This document shows positions 37,896 to 46,982 of a stretch of DNA of 64,000 nt, in pieces (position 1 is the first letter of the stretch; every line of letters begins with the position of its first letter). The notes beneath the pieces are model-generated. The model was given only the letters and a program-made list of their open reading frames with translations. It had not been told where the DNA came from and did no database searches. The position numbers were made by a program, and so were the translations under genes. The DNA is taken from positions 682,001 through 746,000 of the forward strand of contig NZ_QCYK01000002.1 in assembly GCF_003071345.1 (NCBI RefSeq), given 5' to 3'. Origin of the DNA: Chitinophaga parva (lineage in GTDB: Bacteria > Bacteroidota > Bacteroidia > Chitinophagales > Chitinophagaceae).

Positions 37896-38055
37896 GTGAG
37901 GGGGGTATTTTGAGCTTTTTAACGTTTATGGTGGGGAATGGCTGGTGGTATGCGGTCATTTCTTTTTGGTGGCTTTTTAACGTTTACGACGGAATGCCGG
38001 TCATTTCTTTCAAGGGGTCTTTCAGCGTTTACGATGGTATGCCGGTCATTTCTTT
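37881..38055 (+). repeat. Direct repeats between rseP terminator and ssrA promoter
   Basis: The core CGGYCATTTCTTT occurs at 37881, 37953, 37998 and 38043. The last three are spaced exactly 45 bases and each repeat also carries an AACGTTTA or AGCGTTTA block. The first copy is the 3' arm of the rseP terminator, and the last supplies the TTTG of the ssrA promoter. Confidence 0.8.
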
Positions 38056-38083
38056 GTTATGACGGGAATATTTCGTATTTTTG
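38053..38083 (+). promoter_or_regulatory. ssrA promoter, exact Bacteroidota consensus
   Basis: TTTG (38053-38056), a 19-base spacer and TATTTTTG (38076-38083). Transcription would begin about 10 bases before the mature tmRNA 5' end. Confidence 0.85.
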
Positions 38084-38099
38084 GTGTCCTGAAAAAATT

Positions 38100-38469
38100 G
38101 GGGCTGCCTGGTTTTGACAGCATAGGTCTTTGAAAGTGTAAGCATGCCGTGCGTTGGATAATTAGCACGTAAATCTGAATACCCAAACTCTAAATGGCGA
38201 ATCTAACTTTGCCATGGCTGCCTAATTAAATTAGGTACCCATTATAGCCGCCGGATGATGTGGCCTTATGCGTCTCCCGCCGCCGAATCAAACCCACAAT
38301 AGGATAGGTTTTCATGGTTTCTGTGAGTGAAAGCTGAAACTCAAACGGATAAGGACCGGGCTGGTTTGTTCTGCCCCTGGCACGGTTCCGACAAACTAAT
38401 GCGGAAATAAGCATGTAGAAAGCTTTTGGAGGATATGTTTGGACGCGGGTTCGATTCCCGCCAGCTCCA
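38100..38469 (+). ncRNA. ssrA: Transfer-messenger RNA (tmRNA)
   Basis: Rescues stalled ribosomes together with SmpB. The 5' end GGGGCTGCCTGG pairs with 3' CAGCTCC to form the acceptor stem, and the T arm GGGTTCGATTCCC precedes it. The tag frame at 38196-38225 reads GESNFAMAA and stops with TAA, giving the usual ALAA-like hydrophobic end (here AMAA). CCA is not encoded after the discriminator A at 38469. Downstream comes a hairpin terminator and then an integrase remnant, as expected for a favoured integration site. Confidence 0.95.
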
Positions 38470-38528
38470 CTTTATACTTATTTTCAGCTAGTTATGAATA
38501 TTTAAAATTGTTCATAACCACCTTATTA

Positions 38529-38560
38529 GGGTTGTTGCGTCTATGCAGCAGCCCTTTTTT
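38529..38560 (+). terminator. Terminator of ssrA
   Basis: Ten-base stem GGGTTGTTGC / GCAGCAGCCC with two G-T pairs and a 6-base loop, followed by six T residues, 60 bases after the tmRNA 3' end. Confidence 0.8.
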
Positions 38561-38578
38561 CGTTTGTAGACCTGGAAA

Positions 38579-39324
38579 GTGCCCATCTATATGCGTCTTT
38601 CAATTGGGGAGGACGTAGTTCAGTTATCAACTGGCATTTATATCTCGGCGGTCAACTGGCAGGCAAATCGGCAGGAAATAGGGCAAAAAGGACCCTGAAT
38701 ATGAAGTTGGCAATCTAAAAACTTCATGAATACAGTACTGCCTTTAATACTACCGTAAAGGACTGTTTAGAAAAGGGAATCGAGTTTTCCGCAGAAATGT
38801 CGAAAAATAGGATGCTAGGCAATGATGTGGAGTTTAAAAACCTAATGGGGATGATAAAAGAACACAATACCCTGATGCATGATTTGATTGGAAAGGACTA
38901 TGCCTTGGCTACCTATAAGCGTTTTTTGACCTTAGAAAACTTAGTTAAGGAGTTTCTTCAAGTAAAGCTCTCACAAAATGACTTCTTAATTTACAACCTA
39001 TCAAACAAATTTTTGATAGATTTTGAACACCATCTTAAAACTTATCGCAAGTGCAACCACAACAGCGCTGCCAAGTATGTGAAAAATTTAAAAAGGATTA
39101 TCAATTCTGCGATCAGTAACCAATGGATAGAGGATAATCCATTCATGGGGCATAAAATAACCATAAAGGCTACACAGACAATTTTCTTAACTGAAAATGA
39201 ATTGGCAAAAATTGAAAATAAAGTTTTTGACAACGAAAGGTTAGATGCTGTGAAAAATGTCTTCTTATTCCAGTGTTATACAGGTCTGGCCTATGTTGAT
39301 AACGGCTATACGCAGATGATTTAA
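38579..39324 (+). pseudogene. Tyrosine-recombinase integrase remnant with two frameshifts
   Basis: Three reading frames in series spell one Bacteroidota-type integrase. The first (38579-38698) gives PIYMRLSIGEDVVQLSTG, the Arm DNA-binding domain. The second (about 38690-38725) gives DPEYEVGNLK, and the third (to 39324) gives a SAM-like core-binding domain ending FQCYTGLAYVD. Each frame change falls at an AAAAA run (near 38685 and 38720). The true start is missing, and the catalytic domain is lost after GLAYVD, so the protein cannot recombine DNA. It lies just beyond the ssrA terminator. Composition is AT-richer than the housekeeping genes. Sequencing error at the A runs cannot be excluded, but the truncation remains. 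Confidence 0.82.
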
Positions 39325-39742
39325 CAGAATTACTAAAGCATACTTTAACAAAACATACGCCCCTTACCCAGAAACCCGCAAGAACAAAAGCTGGATTGCA
39401 ATTACCATAGTTGCCGCTATTATTGGCATTGGTGTTTTCGGCTATCTTAAAATGAACGATAAAAGAACCCCAGGAAGCAATCTATTTTCTTCGGATGTAG
39501 TGAAAAACGGTCTTTGGGACTTACAGAGGAGTCGCAGTTTTACACAAAATTCGGCCCCAGGCTCTGGGCGGCCAACAAGCCGGCAGCATAAAGCATCGGG
39601 AAGTGGGCAGGGGGATATCCTGCACTGATGGTAGGGGTGGGCCAGCGTTGGCCGCCACGTATTTATATGCCGTCAGTATTGGCCTTGGTCGCCAGTGGCC
39701 GGAGTGAGGTGAAAACTATTCCTCACTTCAAACCACTTTCTT
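39325..39742 (+). other. Degenerate stretch with a membrane-segment reading frame
   Basis: No intact gene. From about 39320 to 39628 one frame stays open without a start codon and encodes a basic segment (YPETRKNKSW) followed by a hydrophobic helix (IAITIVAAIIGIGVFGYL), like a single-pass membrane protein N-terminus. The remainder is not recognisable. It is probably the remains of mobile-element cargo. Confidence 0.4.
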
Positions 39743-39889
39743 ATGAAAAAGCATCTCATCCAGGATTACTGTTTTGCAAACGATCAGCTGACCCATTTTA
39801 TAGGTGGCGCGGACCTTTACCGGCATAACTATGGCCTGGAATACACGGAAGGTATAAAGGCCGCTCGGAAACTGTTTAATTGTTTTTAG
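39743..39889 (+). pseudogene. DUF6876-like protein fragment
   Basis: A 48-codon frame, MKKHLIQDYCF, contains LTHFIGGADLYRHNYGLEYTEG, resembling the pattern (GTE-x-Y-Y-R-H ... YTDGV) of DUF6876, a family common in Bacteroidota mobile elements. It ends in TAG just where the family usually continues into a WL-x-D-x-I segment; downstream in the same frame LIDNIV follows, so the stop interrupts a longer original. The call depends on recalled family motifs, so it is tentative. Confidence 0.45.
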
Positions 39890-40226
39890 CTGATTGACAA
39901 CATCGTCCTATTTCCGAAGAACAAAAGGCAATCTTTCCAATTATAGCTGTAGAGATAGGAAATTTAAAGAGAACATACCATCACGGGTGTGCACCGTGCC
40001 TTCTAGGCGACAACGATATCATTAAGGATAGTTATTAACTTAAATAGTCATTTCGCGAAGAGCATCATTAAATCGGTGTGTCATGTTAGCCAATCCTGGA
40101 ATTAACAATTTTGCGCAAACGTTTGACTGATGCAGGTGATGTGTCTAACCGCTACTTTTATTTGGTTACGTGCTGATCCAGATAGCACAACTTCCCCCGT
40201 TTGGAATATCCCAAAAACTAACTTTG

Positions 40227-41864
40227 ATGAAGCTTGTTCATTCGTTAAAGCATTTGCTTGACCCATTGAAGAATTGTGAAACAATTGTTGTTCACGTTTG
40301 CGAGGCACTGAAGGTCCCATTTACCTTAAATTTTGTGAGAAAGGTACTGAATGAACATCCTTATTCCGACAGCATGCTGGCTGTTAGCGAGGTGTTAAAT
40401 GCATTGGGCATCGCCACCACAGGGTTGGTGGTAAAGCAGGAGCAGCTGGGACAGCTACCGGCACCTTTTATCATGTTGCAACGCGTGGAGAATAGAGATT
40501 TATTTGTGCTGGTCATCGCAAATGATAAGGGCAAGGTAAGTTACATACATCCAACTACGCATCGGAAGCGCACCGTACCCGCAAGCGTTTTTTGGGTGGG
40601 AACGAACGGTGCTACGCTACTAATAGAAACTGCAGATAAACCGCAGGCAGTTGCAGCCGCCACCTCGCACATCCCGCTGCCGGGGCGTAGTTTGGCGCTA
40701 TTCCTTGGGATGGGGTTGTTGTCAACTGCCCTATTGGTAGATGTTTTTGTGATGTACCGGGGAGGACGCCACAATCTTGCATTTGGAATATATGTGGTGT
40801 TGTATGCTATGGGCGCTTTTATTTGTTCCTTGCTGCTACTGCATCAAATAGATGGGGATAACCCTACGCTGGAACAACTGTGCGCATACGGTACAAAGAT
40901 GAACTGTGCATCAGTACTACATTAAGCAGGTGCAACAGTTTTCGGGATACATTGGAGCGTGATTGGCGCGGCTTACTACTGGGGAGGCCTCGTTACGTTA
41001 TTGATATATGGTTCAGCTGCTGAGACGCAGCTTTCGATGCTGGGTTGCTCCAATGCCTGCGCTCTGTTGTATGTTTTTTATTCGCTATATTACCAGGGAC
41101 GCGTGATAAAGCAATGGTGTGTATTGTGTCTTTCCGTTCAGTTGATCATGGTATTGCTTTTTATAAACGCGCTAATTGGTGGATGGCTTGATATCAGTTG
41201 GATATTCGCTTTTGATGCCGGGTGGTTGGTGCGGCTATTTGCGCCATTCCTTTTGTTCTTTGTCAGCATCAGCATTTTCGTCTCATTTTCGAAGCAGGTA
41301 AGCGCGCTGCAGGACTATAAGTTGCGTTACAAAGCGTTTAAATATAATACTGCCGTTTTTAATGTATTACTATCTGCCGGCAAGCCGGTGATAGCCGGTG
41401 TGGGAAATTTGGGTGTCCGGCTGGGCAGTGCAACGGCTAAGCATACTTTGTTGAAAGTGTGTAATCCTTATTGTGATCCCTGTGCAAAGGTGCATCCCCA
41501 GGTTGAAACGCTGTTGGCAGAATGTCCAGATATCGCGTTACAGGTAATATTTACTGCCAGTGGCGAGTTGGAAGATCCTAAAACCACGCCGGTGGCACAT
41601 TTCCTGGCTTTGCAAGCAGATTACAAAAGCGCTACGGTACAGGATGCACTACATACCTGGTACCAAAATCCCCGCAAAGCGTATAAAGATTTTGCCTCCA
41701 GGTTTCCGCTACAGAGCGATCCTGCGCTACAGCATGAAAATATCAGGAAAATGAATGCGTGGTGCAAGTCAATGAAGATAACTCATACCCCTACTTTCTT
41801 TTTAAATGGTCACCAACTTCCGGAGACATACGTTCTCGCCGACCTGAAGTACCTGCTCGAATAA
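40227..41864 (+). pseudogene. C39-like/VKOR/thioredoxin fusion split by in-frame TAA
   Basis: One frame runs from 40227 (MKLVHSLKHLL; an upstream ATG at 40170 is also possible) to 41864, broken only by TAA at 40923-40925. Order: a C39 peptidase-like domain (about 1-130; Cys in LKNCETIVV, but no active-site His where HFVVV is expected), transmembrane VKOR segments with the loop pair CAYGTKMNC and redox CVLC, and a C-terminal thioredoxin domain with CNPYCDPC. The stop sits right after NCASVLH, inside the VKOR domain, and AGATVFGIHWSVIGAAYY follows in frame, exactly as in intact relatives. Such fusions make disulfides in exported peptides. Residual activity would need readthrough. Confidence 0.8.
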
Positions 41865-41893
41865 CGAGTCTTTTTCACCCAAAATTTCATACA

Positions 41894-42190
41894 ATGAGAA
41901 AATTGAATCTAAATTTCGATGATTTTCAGGCCTTATCCAAAGAGTAGTTGCGTAGAATTGTAGCTGGGGCCGCCACTGGTACGGGTTGCCCTGCAGATGC
42001 CATAGGCGTATTGTGCACTTATAAGTACACTTCATCGTCTCCAATGTCCATTACCACCAAGACAGGCAATGGTGTTGGCCAGTGTGGGAATGATGACTTA
42101 GGTAACTGTAATTGCCTTGGATCGATACCAATTGGAGCGGTCATTACATCGCATTCTGACTGTACGTCGGTGATAATCTCGCCGCAATAA
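41894..42190 (+). pseudogene. Leader-type secreted peptide precursor with in-frame TAG
   Basis: The frame begins MRKLNLNFDDFQALSKE, then TAG at 41945-41947, then LRRIVAGAATGTGC and on to TAA at 42190, 98 codons in all. The opening matches the Bacteroidota natural-product precursor leader pattern (M-x-K-L-x-L ... LS-x-E-x-L-x-x-IVGG), in which the TAG position normally holds Glu or Gln; CAG to TAG is one base change. The core after VAGA has six cysteines (about residues 28, 37, 61, 69, 71, 87), fitting the disulfide-forming gene upstream. A TTG at 41948 could start a leaderless version. The leader-family match is from memory, not a search. Confidence 0.6.
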
Positions 42191-42232
42191 TCAGCAGGTC
42201 CGAATTTCCAATTTAAACCCGCGCCACTAGCT

Positions 42233-44641
42233 ATGTATAAAATCGTATTTATTTTACTGTTTTTGTCCAGTTGTGATGTTTGCTTTGCCACATATGCAAA
42301 AGGCGAGTCTGTAGATACGTTGCCCCAACCTGCCCAACCATTGGAAGCCATACATTTTCACTTTGATAGGGCAGTCTATGCCCCAGGTGAAATGATGTGG
42401 TTTAAAGTGTACCTACGGCAACAGGGACGGTCTCGCATCCTGAGCAGAAACCTATACGTAGAAATGGTAGATGACAGTGGCGCGGTTATAAAGCATTTGA
42501 TATTGCCGATATCAGAAAGTGGCATAACGGCCGGCCATTTCAGCATCCCGGCTGCTTATCGGTATGGAGGGCTGCATGTTATTGCTTATACCAAACGGTT
42601 GCTGCATCAGGACGTAGCCTCAAGTTATCAGCATAGCGTCCCTATTTTGCAGGAGGATGTTCCGGCACAACGTTCGGTTTTGACCGGCCCGGCCCGGATT
42701 GATTTTTTCCCGGAAGGAGGAGAGATGATTAACGGGGTGCCAGCTACGGTTGCTTTTATAGCGACCGGTAAGGGCGGCATACCGCTTGCTGGCAGCGGCT
42801 ACATCCGCAATGATAGTGGTGATCAGGTGGCGCGTTTTGAAACGCAGCATCAAGGAATGGGTGATTTTATGTTTACACCTCACGAGGGCGCTTCTTATAC
42901 GGCTGTCTGGCATACGCCTAATGGATCGGAGCTAGTAACAGCCTTACCAGCAATTCAGTCAATCGGCATCGGGCTACATGTTTTCGATAGTGCAAATGGC
43001 AAAGCTTTTACGATTACACCTTCCTTAAGTATTCCATCGGATTTGCAGGTTGTACATGTGATAGCAACCTTTCAGGGCGGTGTCATATATAAGGCCACAG
43101 CAAGTATGAGCGGCGGAAGTGCCATTACCGGGCTTATTCCAACGGAAGACCTTAGAAGTGGAGGAATGGTAATCACCGTTTATTCTGCCAGTTGGCAGCC
43201 ATTGGCTGAACGATTAAGTTTTATCGATCACATGGCGGCAGACACCTTTGCTATTCAGTTAGCGATGGAGCAAACTAATTATTTAAAACGGGGAATGAAC
43301 GAGATGTTACTGACACTTCCGGACAGCAATGTCGCCAACTTGTCCGTTGCGATTACAGACGGGACCTTGGGGCAGGACAGCGCCCGCGCTTGCAGTATTT
43401 TTTCAGACCTTTTGCTGGCAGGAGAGCTCAGGGGAACAGTATATAATGCGGCATCCTATTTCCAGGGTGATTCAGCGGTATCCGCGGCCCGGCTGGATCT
43501 GGTAATGCTTACCCACGGATGGCGAAGGTACAAACATCCGGCGGGGCATGCAGATCCGGGAAATAACATTGACAGCACCTACTTGACGTTGTCTGGCAGC
43601 TTGCAACAACTGCGTGCAAGCCACATAAAGGGCCTGAAAAGCATTTTCTTTGTATTAAAGCACATCGATGGGGTTACCCAATCTATGCTTGTACCATTGG
43701 ATGAACAAGGACACTTTAATCTACCCCAGGTATTTCTGTTTGACAGCACGAAATTATATTATAAAATACCCGGCAATAAACAGAGCCAGTCCAATACAGC
43801 ATTGGTCTTGGCACAACCGGAAGATGCCCGGATGAAGGCCAGCGATATCGGGGAATTATTGCAAAGCCATTTTCCTTTTTCGGCCGATATTAACGGTCAG
43901 CTGGCAGCAGATTATCAACTGTTCAAGACTAGCGGCATGGCCTCCGGTCATTTGTTAACGGGCATTACCGTGAAGACGCACAAGAAAACGAAACTGGAGC
44001 AAATGGATGACTTTTATGTCAAGAACCAGCTTTTTAAAGGTAGCGGCGCCATGAATGTCTATGCGCTGGATGTAAGCCACGACAAGTCCGCCATTGGTTA
44101 TCTGAATATTTTCAGCTATCTGCAGGCCCATATTCCCGGCCTGGTTGCAGATGGCGGTGGTGTCTACTTTGCCCGCGACCGCTCTACGGTTATCAACTAC
44201 GCCACCTTGTTCGTGGATGAAATGCCTGGCGCGGACGCTGAAGGAGTCCCTATGATGGATATTGCCTATATTAAAGCCTTTCCAGCTCCGTTTGTTGGCG
44301 CTCCGTTGAACGGGTCGGCCATTGTAATATACACCAAGAAAGGCAGTGAGCTGGAAGAACAAGCTACTGACAGCCTCCCTTTTTTGACAGTTCATGGTTA
44401 TGACAATCTCAAGGAATTCTATGCACCGGATTATACACAATCAGATACGTTGACTAAGGATCCCGATACCAGGCTTACGCTTTATTGGGCGCCCGTGGTG
44501 CTGACGAATGCCCGTCAGAAAACTATCCGGATTAAATTCTTTAACAACGACTTTACACATGTTTTCCGGATCGTAGTGGAAGGTATGGATGTAAACGGAA
44601 AACTGGGCCGGGTAGAGCGCATGATTTCTCCCGTCAAATAG
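42233..44641 (+). CDS. MG2-domain envelope protein with plug-like C-terminus
   Basis: Protein of 802 aa with a signal sequence (about 1-20; VFILLFLSSCDVCFA could also be a lipoprotein signal, with Cys14). The N-terminal FHFDRAVYAPGEMMWFKVYL is an alpha-2-macroglobulin MG2-type domain, and further beta domains follow. Near 640-700 the stretch GGVYFARDRSTVINYATLFVDE to GSAIVIYTKKG resembles a TonB-receptor plug. No barrel follows. Proteins of this layout often lie beside peptide-export and VKOR genes in Bacteroidota. The frame is intact, unlike both upstream genes. A role in peptide transit or surface display is inference. Confidence 0.75.
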   Translation: MYKIVFILLFLSSCDVCFATYAKGESVDTLPQPAQPLEAIHFHFDRAVYAPGEMMWFKVYLRQQGRSRILSRNLYVEMVDDSGAVIKHLILPISESGITAGHFSIPAAYRYGGLHVIAYTKRLLHQDVASSYQHSVPILQEDVPAQRSVLTGPARIDFFPEGGEMINGVPATVAFIATGKGGIPLAGSGYIRNDSGDQVARFETQHQGMGDFMFTPHEGASYTAVWHTPNGSELVTALPAIQSIGIGLHVFDSANGKAFTITPSLSIPSDLQVVHVIATFQGGVIYKATASMSGGSAITGLIPTEDLRSGGMVITVYSASWQPLAERLSFIDHMAADTFAIQLAMEQTNYLKRGMNEMLLTLPDSNVANLSVAITDGTLGQDSARACSIFSDLLLAGELRGTVYNAASYFQGDSAVSAARLDLVMLTHGWRRYKHPAGHADPGNNIDSTYLTLSGSLQQLRASHIKGLKSIFFVLKHIDGVTQSMLVPLDEQGHFNLPQVFLFDSTKLYYKIPGNKQSQSNTALVLAQPEDARMKASDIGELLQSHFPFSADINGQLAADYQLFKTSGMASGHLLTGITVKTHKKTKLEQMDDFYVKNQLFKGSGAMNVYALDVSHDKSAIGYLNIFSYLQAHIPGLVADGGGVYFARDRSTVINYATLFVDEMPGADAEGVPMMDIAYIKAFPAPFVGAPLNGSAIVIYTKKGSELEEQATDSLPFLTVHGYDNLKEFYAPDYTQSDTLTKDPDTRLTLYWAPVVLTNARQKTIRIKFFNNDFTHVFRIVVEGMDVNGKLGRVERMISPVK

Positions 44642-44784
44642 CCAAATGTTGGAACGCATGTATGATAACGTCATCTTACAGTATTAGATATGCCGCCCTT
44701 CCATACCGGTAGACGGGGAAATCTCATAAGTAAAATGAAGGCTCTGAGAATCGCCTGTATGAAAATTTTCTCCATCAGGTACCT

Positions 44785-44822
44785 GAAATAAAAAAGGGCT
44801 GTCTCGAAGTCTGAGACAGCCC
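44785..44822 (-). terminator. Terminator of the DUF1080 gene
   Basis: Perfect 10-base stem GGGCTGTCTC / GAGACAGCCC with a 7-base loop; on the reverse strand it is followed by TTTTTTATTT. Confidence 0.85.
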
Positions 44823-44874
44823 CGAACCAGGCAAATTGGTTGAATCCTGGCGAGCTTATTGGATAACACGATAC

Positions 44875-45576
44875 CTATAATTCTTTTATCCTGATATTTT
44901 TATAATAGGCTTTGTTTCCATGATCCTGCAGGGCAATAAAGCCTTTTTTAGCTACACCATAATCAGGGTAACCTTTCCATTTCCCGTTTGATTTTTTATC
45001 GTTCCAATCCTTATCCCATGCAGTAAAAGCAACAATTTTTTCTCCGTTCAGCCAATGTTCTACACGCCCATGGTCAAAAACAATTTTACTTGAATTCCAT
45101 TCACCTACAGGTTTTAATTTTTTATTTGCTCCTGCAAGGTGCATAGCGTAATCGGCACCGGTCTTTTGCCACTCTTCTAACTTTTCAGGAAAATTAACAT
45201 CATCGATTATTTGGTATTCAGGGCCGGTTTCGTAAGGGGCATGGTACTTTTTATTCTCCACCACATGGTACATTACGCCACTGTTACTTCCCTTATCTAC
45301 CTTCCAATCCCATTCTAAAATAAAATTGTCGTACTGACCATCTGTTACCAAGTCGCCACCTGACGCGTCCGGTGCAGCGCCAAGGCAGACAAGCGCCCCA
45401 TCAATTATTTTCCAGTTTTTTACCGGGTCACCACCCTTGTTATAACCATGCCAGCCCTGTAGCGTTTTGCCATCAAAAAGCGTAATCCATTTCCCCTTCC
45501 CGCTTTTTTGGGCAAATGAACAGGAAAGGGAGAAACAAAATGCAAGCGTTGCAAGCGTTAAGATTGATTTTTTCAT
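44875..45576 (-). CDS. DUF1080 (3-keto-disaccharide hydrolase) family protein
   Basis: Secreted protein of 233 aa with a signal peptide (about 1-22). The jelly-roll domain begins WITLFDGKTLQGWHGY and includes ILEWDWKVDKGSNSGVMYHV and YETGPEYQIIDD, the signature of DUF1080, a lectin-like fold with members that hydrolyse 3-keto-glucosides. It follows a Gfo/Idh/MocA oxidoreductase on the same strand, a pairing consistent with oxidation then cleavage of a sugar. The DNA is AT-rich compared with the flanking chromosome, suggesting acquisition. Function is family inference. Confidence 0.88.
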   Translation of the reverse strand: MKKSILTLATLAFCFSLSCSFAQKSGKGKWITLFDGKTLQGWHGYNKGGDPVKNWKIIDGALVCLGAAPDASGGDLVTDGQYDNFILEWDWKVDKGSNSGVMYHVVENKKYHAPYETGPEYQIIDDVNFPEKLEEWQKTGADYAMHLAGANKKLKPVGEWNSSKIVFDHGRVEHWLNGEKIVAFTAWDKDWNDKKSNGKWKGYPDYGVAKKGFIALQDHGNKAYYKNIRIKEL

Positions 45577-45629
45577 TTTAGTTTTTTGAAGTGCTTTTTA
45601 GTTTATTTTGAGACATCTATCCTTTCGAA

Positions 45630-46982
45630 CTAAACTTTTTTCATTGCTTCCGGGTTCCAGGAAATAGCCGTTTTTTGATGATAGCTATCATTACAAAGCA
45701 GTGCGGGAGCAGCTGCCCGGTAACCGAATACGGCGTCTTCGACTACTTCCCCATTATTTCGGATAGCGGAAAAGAAATTGAACATATGGTCATACGGGCC
45801 GCCCTTGTAACCTTCTTCCGCCTTGTAAGTAATCGAATTAGGCGGCAGTATTTTTTTTCTTGCATCACCCTGTTTTCCTTTTGTTTTTAAGAATGGATCT
45901 TCTTCATGAGCACTGTTTCTTTTTAATACTACATCGTCCCAGGTTATATCCATGGAGCCTTCACTGCCAACCATCTTTAAATAAGTGGTACCGCTTGTGC
46001 CATCTACAAAGTTGCAACGCAATGACAAGTTGAAAGCGGGGTGTACCGGCGTTTTAGGATAATCGAAAGAGCCAAGCAATACATCGGGAACTTCACGGCC
46101 ATCATTCCAAAAACGTAGGCCGCCAGTTGAGTAAATGCGTTCCGGCCCAAGCGAACTTGTAATAAAATGCAGGCTGGAGAAAAGATGTACAAACAAATCT
46201 CCCGCCATGCCTGTTCCATAATCGGTATAATTGCGCCAGCGGAAGAAACGATTTTTATCAAAAGGCCTTTTTACAGTATTGCTGATATACGTTTCCCAAC
46301 TAACGGTTTGTTCAGACGCATCATCCGGGATAGGGTACTGCCAAACAGAAACAGGATCGCGCCTTGCCCAGAAACCCTCTGCATAATTGAGCTCGCCAAT
46401 AGCGCCCTCCTTGAGCAATTGTTTGGCTTTTTCATTGCCTAGCGATGATACGCCCTGGCTGCCTACCTGGAATATTTTTCCTGAACTTTTTTGGGCTGCA
46501 ATAACAGCAGGACCTTCATCTACGGAATGAACCATGGGCTTTTCACAATAAACATGCTTGCCCGCGCCAAGCGCATCGATTGAAATTTGTTTATGCCAGT
46601 GATCGGGAGTAGCTATAATCACTGCATCAATATCCTTACGGTCAAGAATGTCTTTATAATGTTTTGTTGTAAAGATATCGTTCCCCCATTTTTTCTTTGC
46701 CGCTTCGAGCCTGCCTGTGTACAAATCACATACAGCCACCAGCTTTACCCCTGGCACCTGCAACGCAGTATCGGTATCACTTGAACCCATTCCACCTGCG
46801 CCGATTAAAGCAATTTGCAGATTGTCGCCGGAAGAGATACGTTGTTGTTTGCCCAACCGGATAATGTAGCTGTCGCTATTGCTGCGGGCAAAGGCTTCCG
46901 CATATTTTCCGGCGATTAAAGCACCTGAAGAAAGCCCGAGTTTTTTTAAAAATTCTCTACGGGCGGAGTAGTCCTTATTCAT
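45630..46982 (-). CDS. Gfo/Idh/MocA family oxidoreductase with twin-arginine-type signal
   Basis: Protein of 450 aa with an N-terminal ARREFLKKLGLSSGALIAG, which fits a Tat export signal. A Rossmann domain follows (IALIGAGGMGSSDTD near 55-69), then CDLYTGR, IATPDHWHKQ and CEKPMVHS with the catalytic lysine, and a C-terminal beta-sheet domain. Exported members of this family act on sugars and glycans with NAD(P). It precedes DUF1080, and its start lies next to a SusD remnant, so it probably belonged to a polysaccharide-utilisation locus divergent from the ROK regulator. Confidence 0.88.
   Translation of the reverse strand: MNKDYSARREFLKKLGLSSGALIAGKYAEAFARSNSDSYIIRLGKQQRISSGDNLQIALIGAGGMGSSDTDTALQVPGVKLVAVCDLYTGRLEAAKKKWGNDIFTTKHYKDILDRKDIDAVIIATPDHWHKQISIDALGAGKHVYCEKPMVHSVDEGPAVIAAQKSSGKIFQVGSQGVSSLGNEKAKQLLKEGAIGELNYAEGFWARRDPVSVWQYPIPDDASEQTVSWETYISNTVKRPFDKNRFFRWRNYTDYGTGMAGDLFVHLFSSLHFITSSLGPERIYSTGGLRFWNDGREVPDVLLGSFDYPKTPVHPAFNLSLRCNFVDGTSGTTYLKMVGSEGSMDITWDDVVLKRNSAHEEDPFLKTKGKQGDARKKILPPNSITYKAEEGYKGGPYDHMFNFFSAIRNNGEVVEDAVFGYRAAAPALLCNDSYHQKTAISWNPEAMKKV

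Noticed and set aside
37881..38055. CRISPR array
   Set aside because: Spacing is regular, but the segments between the cores are themselves repeated, and only four copies exist.
38226..38414. 62-codon reverse frame inside ssrA
   Set aside because: It lies wholly within the structured tmRNA.
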